A stretch of 64,000 bases of DNA from Utricularia gibba (Eukaryota; Streptophyta; Magnoliopsida; Lamiales; Lentibulariaceae), in NCBI GenBank assembly GCA_002189035.1, contig NEEC01000010.1:806001-870000 (forward strand), given 5' to 3'. The position numbers and the translations under genes are program-made. Below the pieces are notes generated by a model that made no database searches, had not been told where the DNA came from, and worked only from the letters and a program-made list of their open reading frames with translations. This document shows, piece after piece, positions 1 through 13,982 of the stretch. Positions within the stretch are counted from its first letter, which is position 1. Every line of letters begins with the position of its first letter.

Positions 1-2848
1 ACTACACAAAAGTACGTGCCTAATTTTATGAAAAAAAATAATTATAAAATGAAATGCGTCGAAGACTATGTATTCCCCCAAAATCGATTTAGAAAGGTAT
101 TGACAATAATGTAGAAATGGAATTTCAAATTATACACATGACTAAGATGATTATTAACTTTAAAGAGCGCTCGGCTTGACAGACCACCGTTATTTATAAA
201 AAATAGACATAGTTTAATTTTTAATATTTTTTATAACTTATTTAAATATTTGCATATGTAGTGTAGTATTCAAAATCCTACAATTAATCTCTCTCCCATA
301 TCATTTTCCAATTTTCCGACCACCGCCTACTATCGCTGGCCACTTACTACCGGTGTTGCCAACCCCCAAAACGAAGCCGACGACTACAATTACCGTGTGC
401 CTCATTCGCAATGATGCTGCTCGTGCTTGCAATTGCTGCTCGCCATTTGTGTGACATCTGAAAAACAAGAATTTCGCATATTGTTGTAAAAATATTAATT
501 CTCGTCTTAAATAAATTTATAAACATATTTTTGAATAAAAAATCAATCAAATATGAATATATAATAAAATTAGAATTGAACACGAAAAATGAGATTCTTT
601 TTGTTTAGGTGCTAGTATATTCTATTTTGTCATGATTGAATATTAAGTTTAAATTATGATTAGCATAATTTAATGTAAATAAGCAAATCATATTACTATA
701 TGCAAATAGATATTATAACGTCTTGAGGCATTCAAGAGTTGTATGGCCATCACTATCATTATTTCACCCAAACAAAAAATTATTCATCAAACAAAACACG
801 AATTTAAGTCTATTTAAACTCTTTACTCGCCCAATTTTTAGTTTATCTCAAGTTAAATTTGTCTTATGATAAACATGTCACTATTTCCTCTTATTGTATC
901 TATCCTATTGTAATAAATAATTAGTATAATAATCTAATTAGTATGATCTAATAACCAATGATCATATATAACCATTTTGTCCCCAATGCACCACTTTATG
1001 CTTAGTTGGTCATATTAAGAAGAATTTAAATGATTTTACAAAACAACATCATCAACATGCCTAGAGTCTTAGTGTAAGAGAAAGAAAGCAAACAAAAACA
1101 ATATTAAAAAAAATTTCAACACGAAATATTAAAACGCTTGCTTGCGATTTAATGCTAGTTAGAAGTAATGTTGTTGATAATAAAACCTTCAGTTCAGTTC
1201 TTGACTTCATCTTCTTCTTGTTAGGTTACATATAATTGTATTGATATTGATACAACTTTCTAATTTAAAGAGATTAGTGATCTACGAACATGAGATAATT
1301 TTGATGTTTAGAAAGGAATTTATCTAAGTCTATCCTCAAAAAAATAAATCTCTTACAATTAGACTATGAAAAAAAGGGAAATTAGAAGTTATACTTCAGA
1401 AAAAGGAGGGATTAGAAGTAATAATCCGTAGATACCACAAACTCAAAAAGCTTGATAATCCAAGAGCGTTCAAGCACTCAAATAAAAGAAAATTCTTCAT
1501 AAAATTCATGAAAAATAAATTAAAGATACCTCAAAGAGTATATTTCTAGAATATTTATATTCTAAAATTGGGACCTAAAATTACAAAGCTCAAATTAAAT
1601 TAAAAAAGATTACCAAATCCAATAGCATACATTAATGATAATGATATGTTTTGGACTCTAAGATAGATATACTTTAATGTAGTTGAGTTTATTTGGTTGC
1701 AATATTTTTTTAACCCAATATGATTGACTAGATTTTTAAGTGTAGCTTCAATCTTTTTACTCTTAATCTTTGTGATTGGTTCAAATGAAATGATCTTGCT
1801 ATTCAAAATATCCACTTATGTCACATGCTCAATATCTTTCAAATGACTATCATCATCTTATTGGGACTCATAAGATATTAGGCTGCAATTTAAATTATAA
1901 ACCCAAGTGCAAGCTGAACTTGTAAAAAACCCATGAATGAATATGTGGAGTAGATTTGAAGATAAGGTAAGTTTCAATTATAAAACAATGTGTGGAGCTT
2001 ACATCTTGATAAGGATAAACATAATGGCTTTGAAGAGATGATAATCCGATGGTGAGTTTTGTTGATATTATGGTTAGATAATGAAGTAATTTATTTGACT
2101 TCTATTGATTGTTATCTCGAAAACTGTTAATGTATTATTAAATATTCATTTTGTTTATGAACATTGTGTTGATTTGTATTAATCAAGATCCACTAGTTTA
2201 TTGATAAATGATAGTGGATTTCATCTAAGTTGGAGAAGTATAGACATTTGTTTTGACCCGATCTGGATGTGTCCAAGTGAATACATTGTGCATTCCTTGT
2301 TTTTAAATTCGTTATCCTTACACATAGATAAATAAATAATTTAATCCAATAGATAAAGTTCAACACTTCCCCTAAGTTGTTCTTACGTTCTTTTTTTCTT
2401 TTCTACATCCTTTCTCTTATTATACTAAGTTATTTTAAAATATTTTTCTCTCTTTTCTTTTCTTTCAAAAATATTTTTGTCATCTCTTTGGAATTTGGTA
2501 TATCTTTTCATTCCTTTTGTCTCCATAATTATGTACCTGCACTATGCACTTTCGATTTCTTAGAATTTGAATTACTAAGAATATGGTGCATTACTCTAAT
2601 GAAGAAGATTAAATTAAAAGATTGAGGCTAAATAAAAAAATTAATCCCAATTTGGAATAAATCACTAAAACTATACTGCCACTTGTAAAAACATTTATAT
2701 ACTTAACAAATCCTAATTTCATAAAATAACAACATTCGTTTTGTAATTTAAAACTATTAAAAACTATGTGTCATCAACAAACATACACATGTTGCCTATC
2801 AATTGAGTAACAAGCATATGAGGTGCGGCACGAGCATTTATAAACGCA
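1..2848. other. AT-rich intergenic DNA
   Basis: No gene is supported here. The sequence is strongly AT-rich with only short chance reading frames. A somewhat less AT-rich patch lies at about 300-470, without a recognisable product. On the minus strand at 1600-1815 a 71-codon frame contains a stretch resembling the EPITKIKSKK-type linker near the end of Gypsy polyproteins; this is too weak to call. Confidence 0.5.
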
Positions 2849-3266
2849 TTGTGATAAAGATTTTGAAAGAAATGAAAGATCTTAGATATTGCAGGAAGAT
2901 AAGTACTTGACGTCACATTTTAAGATTTGAGAATTGTCTCTATATGTTTTCATTGGAACTTAAAACACCTATTTATATACAAAGAATGTATATGTTATTT
3001 CTATAAAAATGAATTATTGTTGTGTTCATATATGTTTATTTTGTTCTGATGATTGGGCTTAGAGATTTGATGAGCCTGAGTATAGCTTTAATACTTTAGT
3101 AAATTTCATTTGACTTTGATATAGGATAATTAAATTTAAATAATTGCAAGGGTTAAAATTTTCCTTTTTCTTTTTATGAGAACTTTCTCTAGGATTTTCT
3201 TTACTCTCTAATAGTGTGTCAATGATTGCCTTGTCGTTTTTTTGATTAAGTCATCACTTTTCAACA
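2849..3266 (-). repeat. Left LTR (3' LTR) of Copia relic
   Basis: Direct repeat of about 420 bp matching 4838-5263 with scattered substitutions and small indels. Shared blocks include GAAAGAAATGAA near the left edge and TCATCACTTTTCAACA at the right edge. The left edge is uncertain by tens of bases. Confidence 0.55.
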
Positions 3267-4837
3267 TTCCTCTTTGATGATTTAATTGAAACTCTTCTAT
3301 GATTTATTATGGGTTTCTTATTAACCTCAACAATTCTCACACCTTACAGAAATTGATTACAAAGAGGTATTTTTTAAGATTTTAGACACTTACTTCTCTT
3401 AGAGTATGAATTTTAATGTAGTATACCCTTTTTTCATGCACATTGTACTTAGTTTTTATGCATTTTATACATCCAAATATCATTGGATTTTGTGCTATAC
3501 TTATAGTGGATTTGTTGTTAATTTTGAGAATGATAGTTTTGTTGATCTTGAAACACATGTTTTTACATATTTTTATCAATCATTGAATGTGGTTTGCTGC
3601 TATGACATTAGTCATATATTCGACCGCTGTTGAAGACTGAGCAATAGTATTTTGCTTTTTGTTGTTCCAACCAAAAGTTGCAGATCCTAGATTAAACAAA
3701 TAACTAGTAATAGAGTTACAATCTTCTTAGTCACCTATAAAATCTGAGTCTATAAATCTTTCGATTTCTTTTTTAAAAGATACATATACGTATATTTAGT
3801 ATACTTATCAATAAATAATATAACATATATTTCCTCCATTTGTAACAATATTCATAGGCTCATGCACATCACTGATTATAACGTTCGATATACTTTGAGT
3901 TATGCTTCTTTTTTAGAATGGCAAATAATTGGTTGATGGCATTTCTCAACTGTACCATTACCATAATGTAGTTTTTTATGCCACAACTAAAGTTTCTCTA
4001 TAACAATATACAAACCTAAGGTTGAGAGGACTAATCTATAAGAAAAGTGAGAATATACGATCCATCATATGTAAGGTCAATATGATATTATTGTCTACAT
4101 CTCGTATAGTATATTGGTTGTCTTCTAGATTTATTCTGAATTATTTCTCAATGAGTTGACTAATTCTTAGCTAATAATGAGAATATTTAGAACATAATAC
4201 ACATATATAAGTTTTAGGAATTTTTATCCCATCCCTATATACATTAATCCTTGCTCTTTGATTGAAATACTGTTTCCATTAGTTATTTGAATGGATTTGG
4301 TCTATAGGAATGAGAATGTAAAAAATAGAATAAAATCATAAATTAAATGAAGACTACAATTACTATCCACCAACAAGACTCCATATTTTTTAAAGTAATT
4401 AGAAAAAACTAGAATACTTGGACTTGATAGCATTTTGATGTTCTCAAACATCAATTCATGATCTTTCCAGGACAAGAGTTTGGTGATTTTTTTATAAACT
4501 TTAAATAGTATTTTCTATGGTTCTATTAGTGAGGAACAGTTGATGATTAGATTATAAACATCCTCTACCATTGATTAGTAAAGTAGAGAGTGTACCTTAT
4601 TGAGCTTGTTGTTTCAAACATCTTTTTCTTCATTTATAGTAAAAGGTTCTTGTTGGGAAAGATTGAAGACATCCCAGAATTTGCACATATGAAAGTGGTT
4701 TGCATTTTATTTGAGTAGTTGGTATATTTCCCAGAACTTCCATCTAAGGGGATGATAATTGGGGGAATAAGTTTTCCATGTAGCTTTAGAAGGTAAAAGT
4801 TACCAAATGTTTTGTGTATAGATTGAGATTCACATTG

Positions 4838-5263
4838 GATTCAGCATAAAATACTTTGAAAGAAATGAAGGAGTTTGAATATTACAAGAAAATAAGAAAT
4901 TAATGTTAGATTTTTAAGGTTTGAGAGTTGCATCTATATGCTTGCATTGAAACTTATAAAAGTTATTTATAGACAAAGAATATATATGTTATTTATACAA
5001 AAGAATCTAAATATATAATTATCTTGTCATGGGGATTGGACTTAGAAACTTGATGGAATTGAGAATGGTTTTAATAATTGGATAACTTTAATTGAGTTGG
5101 GCTGAGGATAATAAAAAATCATTAGCAAGGTTAGAATTTTTCTCCTTATTCTTCTTCACTTGATTTGGACCTATTGAATTTTCTCCAGGATTTGCTTCCT
5201 TCTCTCACAGTGCATCAATCGTTGCCTTTGTCGTTCCTTCAATTAGATCATCACTTTTCAACA
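4838..5263 (-). repeat. Right LTR (5' LTR) of Copia relic
   Basis: Partner of the 2849-3266 repeat. Its right edge is well defined by the same TTTTCAACA terminus. No intact tRNA-primer binding site is visible just inside it, consistent with decay. Confidence 0.55.
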
Positions 5264-5759
5264 GTTTGCAAAGTTGTGGGCAATGATTGTCGACAGATAA
5301 TGTTGGATAACACATGGTTAGAAATAATAAAATCTAATTGGAAAAAATAGGATACTAAATTAAAATTAATTTGACCACTATGTAAATAAGATTACTTTTC
5401 TTCGATTTTAAACAGTGAAATAATTATGTATAACTTTAAAAGAATTGGAATATGGACAATATTTTTGGGTATCATTCATACCAGTTGGATAAACATTAGA
5501 AATTATTGGTATAAATTTTCCTAACTTTAAAAGTTAGAATTATAGTAGCAGAAACTCCTTTCTATTATTTTCCAGAGGACCGAAATGTCCACAAGCAAAC
5601 TTGAAAAATCGCCACACAACGTGAAGGCGATGGCATGACTTCATCAAGAGTTAGTTCAACAGACAAAGCTTGAAGAATCAAGAGCTCTTCTTCCTCCCCT
5701 ATGCAGATACTCACCACGAAATGCAGCATATCGAGTAGACCGTATTTCATCATTCAGTG
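5264..5759. other. Intergenic, 3' flank of UEV1
   Basis: AT-rich DNA between the Copia relic and the stop codon of the E2-variant gene. The part from about 5560 is richer in GC and probably belongs to the 3' untranslated region of that minus-strand gene. Nothing else is recognised. Confidence 0.4.
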
Positions 5760-6984
5760 CTAGAAGTAAGTTCCCTCCGGAGGCTGGACAAGCTTACGGT
5801 TGTAAGGAGCAGCCATTTCCATCTTCAGGCGCGTCAGTATGTCTTCCATCGTGAACTCGCGCTTCCAGCTCGATAGAAGTTCAAATTTCTTTGGCTCCAC
5901 CTGCAAAGGCACAAGCACTCATACTTCCTTTACTTGCTGGTGTCAAAGTCGTATGATTCAAAAAGAAAAGACTCGCTTTCCATACCACGCCAGTTTCATG
6001 GTTTACACAACTCATATTGATCCGGGAGTGGAAACACACGCTAGGAGGCTTCTCTGGATAATCCTTATCGCAGAAGAGCTTCAGCTGATAAATGCGTCCT
6101 TCGTGTACAGACTGAAAAGGGAAAAGTTTACTCTTTTTTTGCAAAAGAATGACTAACCACCATCAGGGTGAACACATGAAAATCAGGACTAATGTATGTA
6201 GAGTTTTGCAAAACAGTTCTTCTTGCACTTCCATATTTCTAATGCTACCCTATGAGCAATACGTATGAAGATCATCACTCATTCATATGGGACAATGCAG
6301 AATATGGGGTGAATACTCACATTGTGAGGACCTATGATGGTGCCTGTCCAAGACCGCATGTATATATCATCACCATCATCCATTCCGTAGCTCACAGTCC
6401 CATCCCCGATTCCCTTCTCTCCCCGTTCAAGTTCCTCCAGCAACCTGAAATTTCGTGGGACTGCAAAACAAAACAGAATGCATGAGATGGAGGGCGAAGG
6501 GGTTCATAGTAATCTCTTGCACTTCTTGATTTCTCAAATCCACCCAAGACCAATTTTCCCTAGTTGAACTTGAGGAAACTATGAAATAAAATTGACCAAA
6601 ATACGATAAGGAAGCCAGGTAGGGACAAATTATGCTTGTTAGCAACACACTTTCAATGAAATCATGTGGAGTTTAAGGCAGACACTGATGCGAATTTTTC
6701 AAGAAATGTCCCCTAAAGAGAAAATTCCCAATCAACAGCAGGGGTAAACAAACCGATTCATTTCTGCGGAACAAAACATCAAGATAACATGAATCCGGTA
6801 GATTCCTTGCTACAAATAAAAACCTAACACCTACACACACAAGAAAGAAAATAAGACAAATTCTTGCAGTTTGAGCACCATACAAAATAACCGAAAACGG
6901 GACATGAAAAGTGAAATCCAGGGGCAGGAGTCACAAAAAACCCATCATACCCACGACGCTGGATCCTGCTGAGCCGAGCGGCAT
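5760..6984 (-). CDS. UEV1: Ubiquitin-conjugating enzyme E2 variant (UEV1/MMS2 type)
   Basis: Four exons: complement(5760..5900, 5986..6111, 6321..6460, 6951..6984). All junctions are GT-AG and in phase, giving 146 residues, the usual length of plant UEV1 C/D proteins. Readable landmarks in order: [19 protein letters not shown] near the start, [20 protein letters not shown] at the exon 2 end, [20 protein letters not shown] in exon 3, CVNHETGV, and [13 protein letters not shown] at the C-terminus. UEV proteins have a UBC fold without the catalytic cysteine. By family knowledge they pair with UBC13 (Ubc35/36 in Arabidopsis) to build K63-linked ubiquitin chains in DNA-damage tolerance and signalling. 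The start is the ATG that opens the 34-nt first exon. Exon 4 has some unusual residues ([10 protein letters not shown] in place of the common GLLANWQREY), but the fold should be kept. Confidence 0.93.
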
Positions 6985-8144
6985 AGCGAGCTACGGTGGC
7001 GGAGAAGACAAGAGATCGGCTTGATGGAACAACGATGGGGAGATATTTGTGAAAAGGCGGGCGGAATAGAGGGAATCCCTGAAAAAGGAAACGCGAAGTT
7101 GAGAGGGAGGAGGTTTTTTAACAATTTTAAAAAATAAAAATTTTCCCCAATTTTTAAACATGAAAATAATCACCCAGAAAAAACACCATATTTTTATTAT
7201 TTTAAATTGGTGCGAAACTGACAGAGCTTGGATGTGGGGCGGGGCGGGGCGGGGCATTCGAGGATTCGGATCCCTAGCCTTCTCTTGTCTTGAGCTTCAA
7301 ATGAATCGGTTCGGTTACCCGAAATCTGAACCCACTGGAACGCCTGTTTATACCCGGGCCTCGATACAAAATGTGTGGGCCAAGTTATAGGCCCATAAAT
7401 AAGCAACACTGCTGGGCCAAGTTATCGTAACCCCTTTTAATTGGTTTTAAGGATTTTAATTTAAATGAACGCTGTTTGATAATCCTATTTATAGAAATTG
7501 AATTTAAAAAAAAATATAAATGAACTGATTTTTATTTAAAAAAGTGTAACTAAATTGTAATTCAATAATCCTACTTTTGTACATCTGGTCCCTTTTTTGA
7601 CAAGATTTGGTTGTAATAAATCTAATTTGGTAAAATTATGTATATAGAAATTGAATTTAAATAATAGTGAACACACCACAATCACAATCACAATCACAAT
7701 AATGGGGCAAATTGACTATGCCATGTGGGAAATTAGGGTAATTAATTTCTTAGAAGGTAGAAGGCATTATTGGGGGAAAGTGAAATGTGAATCAGGATTT
7801 ATTGCCATTCTCTCACATATGTCTAAGAAATCTGATCATTTTCAATGTTTTTTTTTTTTTTAACTCAATGTGTGTGAGGGCGTGAAATTGACCAGATTTC
7901 TAAATGGCCCCCCTCCCCTCCCCTTCACTACTTTTAAAAAGGCTCTTGGGAAACCAGGAGGTTGAATATTCATAATATTTTTGTTTTTAAACTCAATTAT
8001 AGTATTTGGCACAATTTCATTTTCATTTCGGAATTTTATTGTGTGGGAAAAGAAAAAGGAAATTAGTCGACCGAGTGGAAGTGTGGAACCCAATCAAACA
8101 AACAGAGAACCTTTGAGTGCTTGTACGAACTTTGAATTTTGTTT
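6985..8144. other. Intergenic: UEV1 promoter and SDR 3' flank
   Basis: The region upstream of the minus-strand E2-variant gene and downstream of the short-chain dehydrogenase. It contains a (GGGGC)4 run at 7236-7255, a short ATCACA-type microsatellite at about 7678-7700 and a T-tract ending at about 7861. No gene is supported. Confidence 0.45.
7236..7255 (+). repeat. (GGGGC)4 tandem repeat
   Basis: Four perfect GGGGC units about 250 bp upstream of the E2-variant start codon. Four closely spaced G-runs could form a G-quadruplex on the plus strand. A promoter role is only inference. Confidence 0.7.
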
Positions 8145-9317
<1,173 letters not shown>

Positions 9318-11299
9318 TTTGTGAGCTGGGGCGGTGAAATTTTTGAGCGAAATGGAAAAAGGTTGATGGGGTTGATCTGGTTAAAGAAAGGATGCATCTG
9401 AGGAAGCAACGTGGTGTAGTTAATGGGCGTGGCCCCTTCGCACCAATGGGAGTTTACGGAAATTTATTGAAGAGATGGAGAGGACGGTGACGGAGTGTCT
9501 ACTCTCTGCCAAAAATCGACGTAATATTTATTACGAATGGATATTTAATTATAATCATTATTGCCTTTTAGAACGAGACCAGATTCAGAAGTAGTAGGAT
9601 CGGAGTTCACCATGGGCGTCTCAACGGGTGATGCTGTTGGAGTGAGATTTCACCCCCCGGCCCCGGCGCCTCGCCGGAAAAACCGGAACGGGTCGCCGGC
9701 GAGCATGTGGGTTTCCCAGAGCCTGTCGAGATAGGCAGGAAGAGTGTTGGAATTGTCTTAGTCAACCGGGGCTTTTCTCTCTCCTCATCAAATTCATTAT
9801 TTATTTTCTACTTCAAAGTCATATAAGTTTTTTGTATGGATGCCCATCACGCATTTTCAAGTGTTTGCAAGTGATTATTTATGGGTTTTACAGCTAAATG
9901 ATGTTGTTACACCGCGGATGTCATGAAATTAATGGAGGCTCTCATCATAAGAGAAGTAAAGAATGCAATATAAATATACTATTTAACACACTTATCTATG
10001 TCATATTGTATATGAAAATCTATAGAAGAAAAAGTGATAAACAAAAATTTAGAACGTCCACCCGGAAATAAATTTCTTGCATAAAATAAATTCAAAAAAT
10101 TTAATACTCAAAAAATACAAATCAACACAAGATTTTTAGTGACATTATGGAGTAGAACATAAGTAGCTGATATTTTGTGGTGTGAAAACTTATGTATTAA
10201 GATTGCCACCATAAATTTTTAAGCCTTAATTAAACCTAACATGATGTAAACATCAAATAAAAAATTAAATCTAAGGTACACCAAACTAATCTAATTTACC
10301 ATACTAAAAATGTGATGCCTCGGGGATTTCAAGAGGTGTGTTGACTCAATTTTTGGTATCAAAACAATAATTTTTTTTTAATTTTAACAATTTAGGTCTA
10401 ACGGAATTAATCTCTTGGATTTTTAGATTCTAATTATCTAAAATTTTCTATACAACTTTGTATTTTCACCTACCATTTTATAAGAAAAATATGACTAGTA
10501 CTATAGGTTTCTATTAATCTCTACTTAAAAAATTATCTATAAAAATACATCTCACCTTTTTTTTATCTACTTTTAATATTGAGTTTTATATGGTGGTGTT
10601 TCATCTTTTTCCCCTCTTATCTATATTATTTTACTAATAAAAAAACATATAAACAATTTCAAGCTTTAGATCTTAAGTTAAATAAAACACATCCTTATTT
10701 TTTTTCAAAGGCATCACAACTAACTTTGTTATTTAATAAATGAAAAATCAGTGTCGTTGCAAATTAATAGAGTTTTCGAATAATATTCCTAGAAATGAGT
10801 CACTCAAATTAAAAATAAATCCACAAAATATCTACATACAGTCTACCAAAAAAGTAATAAATAATATTCCAAATAAAACGTCAGGTTATTTGTGTTTTTT
10901 TTCGTCGATTTACTCCCTAGTAGAGAATAATATTCCGAGAAATTAGTCACTCAATTGCTATGAAAACTCTGTCTTTGTCCCTTCGGTTTTTTTTTCTTCC
11001 TACCTCTTGGTTTTTCTTTCATTGTCTTCTCATTTTCTCTTCAAGAATTTCTCACTCTCCTCTTTCTAGAGATACGTGTATAACTTTCTTCCCTTTTTTC
11101 AAATATTTTTACTCTCCTCATTTATATGAGATCTTTTTCTAATTAAAATTTACTACAAAATCATGTGTTATCAATATTTGGGTCAAATCGTCAAGCCACT
11201 ATAACCAATCATATTTATTTTCTGATAATTGTTGACGCTTTCATTTGAACTTTTGTTTTGAAGTTGAAGTGAGAGGCAAGTAGACGTACCGAACATTTT
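9318..11299. other. Intergenic, with a GC-rich island at 9590-9760
   Basis: SDR promoter followed by AT-rich DNA. At about 9590-9760 there is a sharply GC-rich patch. On the plus strand it opens a 39-codon frame (ATG at 9613). On the minus strand a short frame contains LPAYLDRLWETHMLAGDP. I do not recognise either; a lost exon of a decayed gene is possible. The rest (9.8-11.3 kb) has no supported feature. Confidence 0.4.
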
Positions 11300-11640
11300 G
11301 TCGACTTGATGCAAAATCAGTTTTGCACTTCAATTAAAATAGTGAGGAGCGACAACTACCCTCAACTAAATGCAATTGAATTCTATGAAGAAAATGATAT
11401 TATAAAATATATTAAAATTAGAAAGAAAGCATCAACACATATTCAACATGGCAGGAGCATTTATATTTCATACTATTCATCTACTTAGCTTCTGGGGACA
11501 AGCAATTATTATAGCAACTTGAACACATTAGTTGTTTTTCAAAAAAATTACTTGATCACAAAACACCTTTTGAAAAACTTATGGGAATATCACCAAAACA
11601 CGATCATTTGAAGGTACTTTGATGCGTGTACTTTGTTAAT
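11300..11640 (+). mobile_element. Copia integrase relic
   Basis: Plus-strand fragments of a Ty1/Copia integrase: an IKIVRSDN piece (the second catalytic Asp region) at about 11330-11355, then TKHPFEKLMGISPKHDHLKV at about 11560-11615, which corresponds to the conserved TPFEKLFGKKPNYSHLRVFG region. Frames change between pieces and stops intervene. No LTR was located, so this is a decayed fragment. Confidence 0.65.
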
Positions 11641-13982
11641 AGTTAGAGTAAGGATCATAGGAGATTTGATTATCGCAACTATTTGTGTTGTAATGTGAAT
11701 TTTTATGTGCAAGTTTTTTTTTTTTATTTATCTATAGTTTCAAGACAAAACTAAGTGCACTTATATGTGATCCTCCTTTGTCTATCATCTTGTAGGATAA
11801 TTAAAATATGGTTATCTATAATCTCATCATTAAAAATGTTGCTGACTATAATTATTCTCTTCCTTCAAAATAAACTCTTTTCGAATTTTCGGTGTTGCTG
11901 TTTAAATATTGTAACTATTTCAGTAATACATTCTCCTTTACATCATGTTTTCATACATTACTGTGCGCATACATTCTCCGTTACATGATGTAACGTGTTT
12001 TACATCATGTTTTAGTTAATACTTTAATGCTAAAAAGCATACTAAAAAAACACACACCTTATTTCCTAATCCTTTGTTAAGTGTTGGAATATGTGTATAT
12101 AGGTAAATTTACTTGTGTTAAGATTAATAGGATCGGTTAGACCTAGTATTAATTATTCGATAAAATGGAAGATCAAAGTGTAAATAGTTTAGTTAACTTA
12201 AGAAAATTAAAATAAAAAAATATAGATATTAGTATGGATGTACCTGAATCGAGTCAACATACCTCCTGAAACCTTTGAGATATTCATGTTATTAATCCAT
12301 TAAATTATATTTAATAATTTGTTATATCATTACTTTAAATTTTGTATCTTGTTATTTACACCTTATTAACTATAACCAAGAATTAAAATCGATTGTGACA
12401 ATCATCATAAATAAACTTTCATATCACAAGTATCAATTCCTTGTGTTTGACATTAAAAACTACTATATATCGTGTGCTTAATTTATATTGCATGTGAATT
12501 AGAATTTTATAAATTTATTTGATACAAAAGTTTTCAATTTTTAAAATGATACACGAATTTTTGTTTATCACATCTAATTTTTTCTTATACAACCAAGCAA
12601 ATCAATACAAAAATCGTAATTTAGGCAAATCTTATTACACATCCAAATACATTCTTTAATATTTTTAGGGACAAAATCAAAATTTTTATTATTAAATTTT
12701 TATTTTTCAAATATTTGGATTGTATATGATACAATGCATTAGAAATCATAAAAAGTTGTATAGAAAATAATTATTAGGTATTAAAAAATTATTATTGCTT
12801 AAAAAATATCTATTTATAATATATTTTAAAACATCTAAGTAAGAAAATATTTTTTATACAGCATTTACGTTTTATGAAAATAAAAAAAATCTTATATAAC
12901 TTTTATGTTTTATGGGCCAATTCAATTGGGCCTCGCTCAATAACTTGTTGGCCGATTTTTAAATTATTTGTTTTATTTTTTCAATTTTTGGCATGATATT
13001 TATACTTTTCTCTTATCGTTATTTAAGTAATGCTATGAATTCAAAAACTGATGTTGTAGAATATATGATAGCCGATAGGATACATGAATTCGATTAAAAC
13101 TTATTCCTAACAATTATATTATTGCAGAAGATGGGCTAACTTTCTTCAAGCATAATGCATCCAATTGCTGACGTTTGAAAAACACGTGGTTTCATTAGTG
13201 TATTTTTCTAACTTCAAACGTAAAAATGGAGATGTGTTGTGTGTGAAAAAATAAATGAATTTAAATCATGAATTGAATATGTTTGGATATGTCCGACTTG
13301 GACAAAGTGGAGGTAAGACGTGAGAGGTCTTCAAGAGCCATCGGTAATAACATTAAAAGGAATTCCCCTTCTCTTAATTTGATTTTTGCTTTTTTTTAAT
13401 ACTTAAATGAGGACATATGAATGCCTTACAGGCCCATCGGTTCCGCGTGTCGCCGTGTCGATTCAGCGTAGGGAGGGGTTCATCCCATTCACCCATTCAA
13501 GACACTCCCTTCATCATTCACGTCTGGAACTTCCATTGCAATCCAGAAACCCGAAAAAATCCTTGAAATCGGAAGGGTTATACTTTCTGCTTCCTGAAGG
13601 TGGTTTGTTTTCTTGATTGGGTTCTCTTTTCCCTTCGCTTTGAATCTTCTACTTTGGCTGGAGCCCTAAATTGGTTGCTGCTCGCTGCAGTTGCTTCTTG
13701 ATTTGGGTGTTCCATCCCGCCCTTTTACACGCCTGTTTTCCCAATTCCTTCTGATACCCAGAAGTCGGTATCTCGTCGCGGTTGATTGGAAGCTGCGTTT
13801 TGTTGAGCTGAAATTGAACTGCTTTGATGTACTCATCTTCTTTTTGTTAGATATGATTGCTGCTTCGTTCGCATTTTGGAATGTTGCCGTTTCGGAATCC
13901 AATTCCATCAGCAGACCATTCCTTCGTTTCCCTTGCTTCACAAGGTACCCACTTTGTTTATCTTCTTCACAAGTAATTATTT
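11641..13982. other. AT-rich intergenic and probable leader of the UPF0496 gene
   Basis: From 11.6 to 13.35 kb the DNA is AT-rich and featureless to me. From about 13400 base composition changes to that of a transcribed leader (C/T-rich, GC higher), probably the 5' untranslated region of the gene starting at 13983. An ATG at 13853 opens a short frame, but I could not splice it in phase to the main frame. Confidence 0.4.

Larger units (their letters stand above)
2849..5263 (-). mobile_element. Decayed Ty1/Copia LTR retrotransposon
   Basis: Two diverged direct repeats (about 2849-3266 and 4838-5263) flank about 1.6 kb and look like LTRs. Both end on the plus strand with TCATCACTTTTCAACA, so on the minus strand each LTR starts TGTTGA, as Copia LTRs often do. 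Read on the minus strand, the inside holds a broken integrase start near 3780-3880 (a DVHEPMN piece and an FIDKYTKYTY piece). Immediately after it, at about 3640-3760, comes a broken RNase H (GFIDSDF, then NLGSATFGWNNKKQ). Most of integrase and the reverse transcriptase is missing between them, so the element is internally deleted. Stops are frequent, so it is long dead. LTR edges are approximate and I found no clear target-site duplication. Confidence 0.6.
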
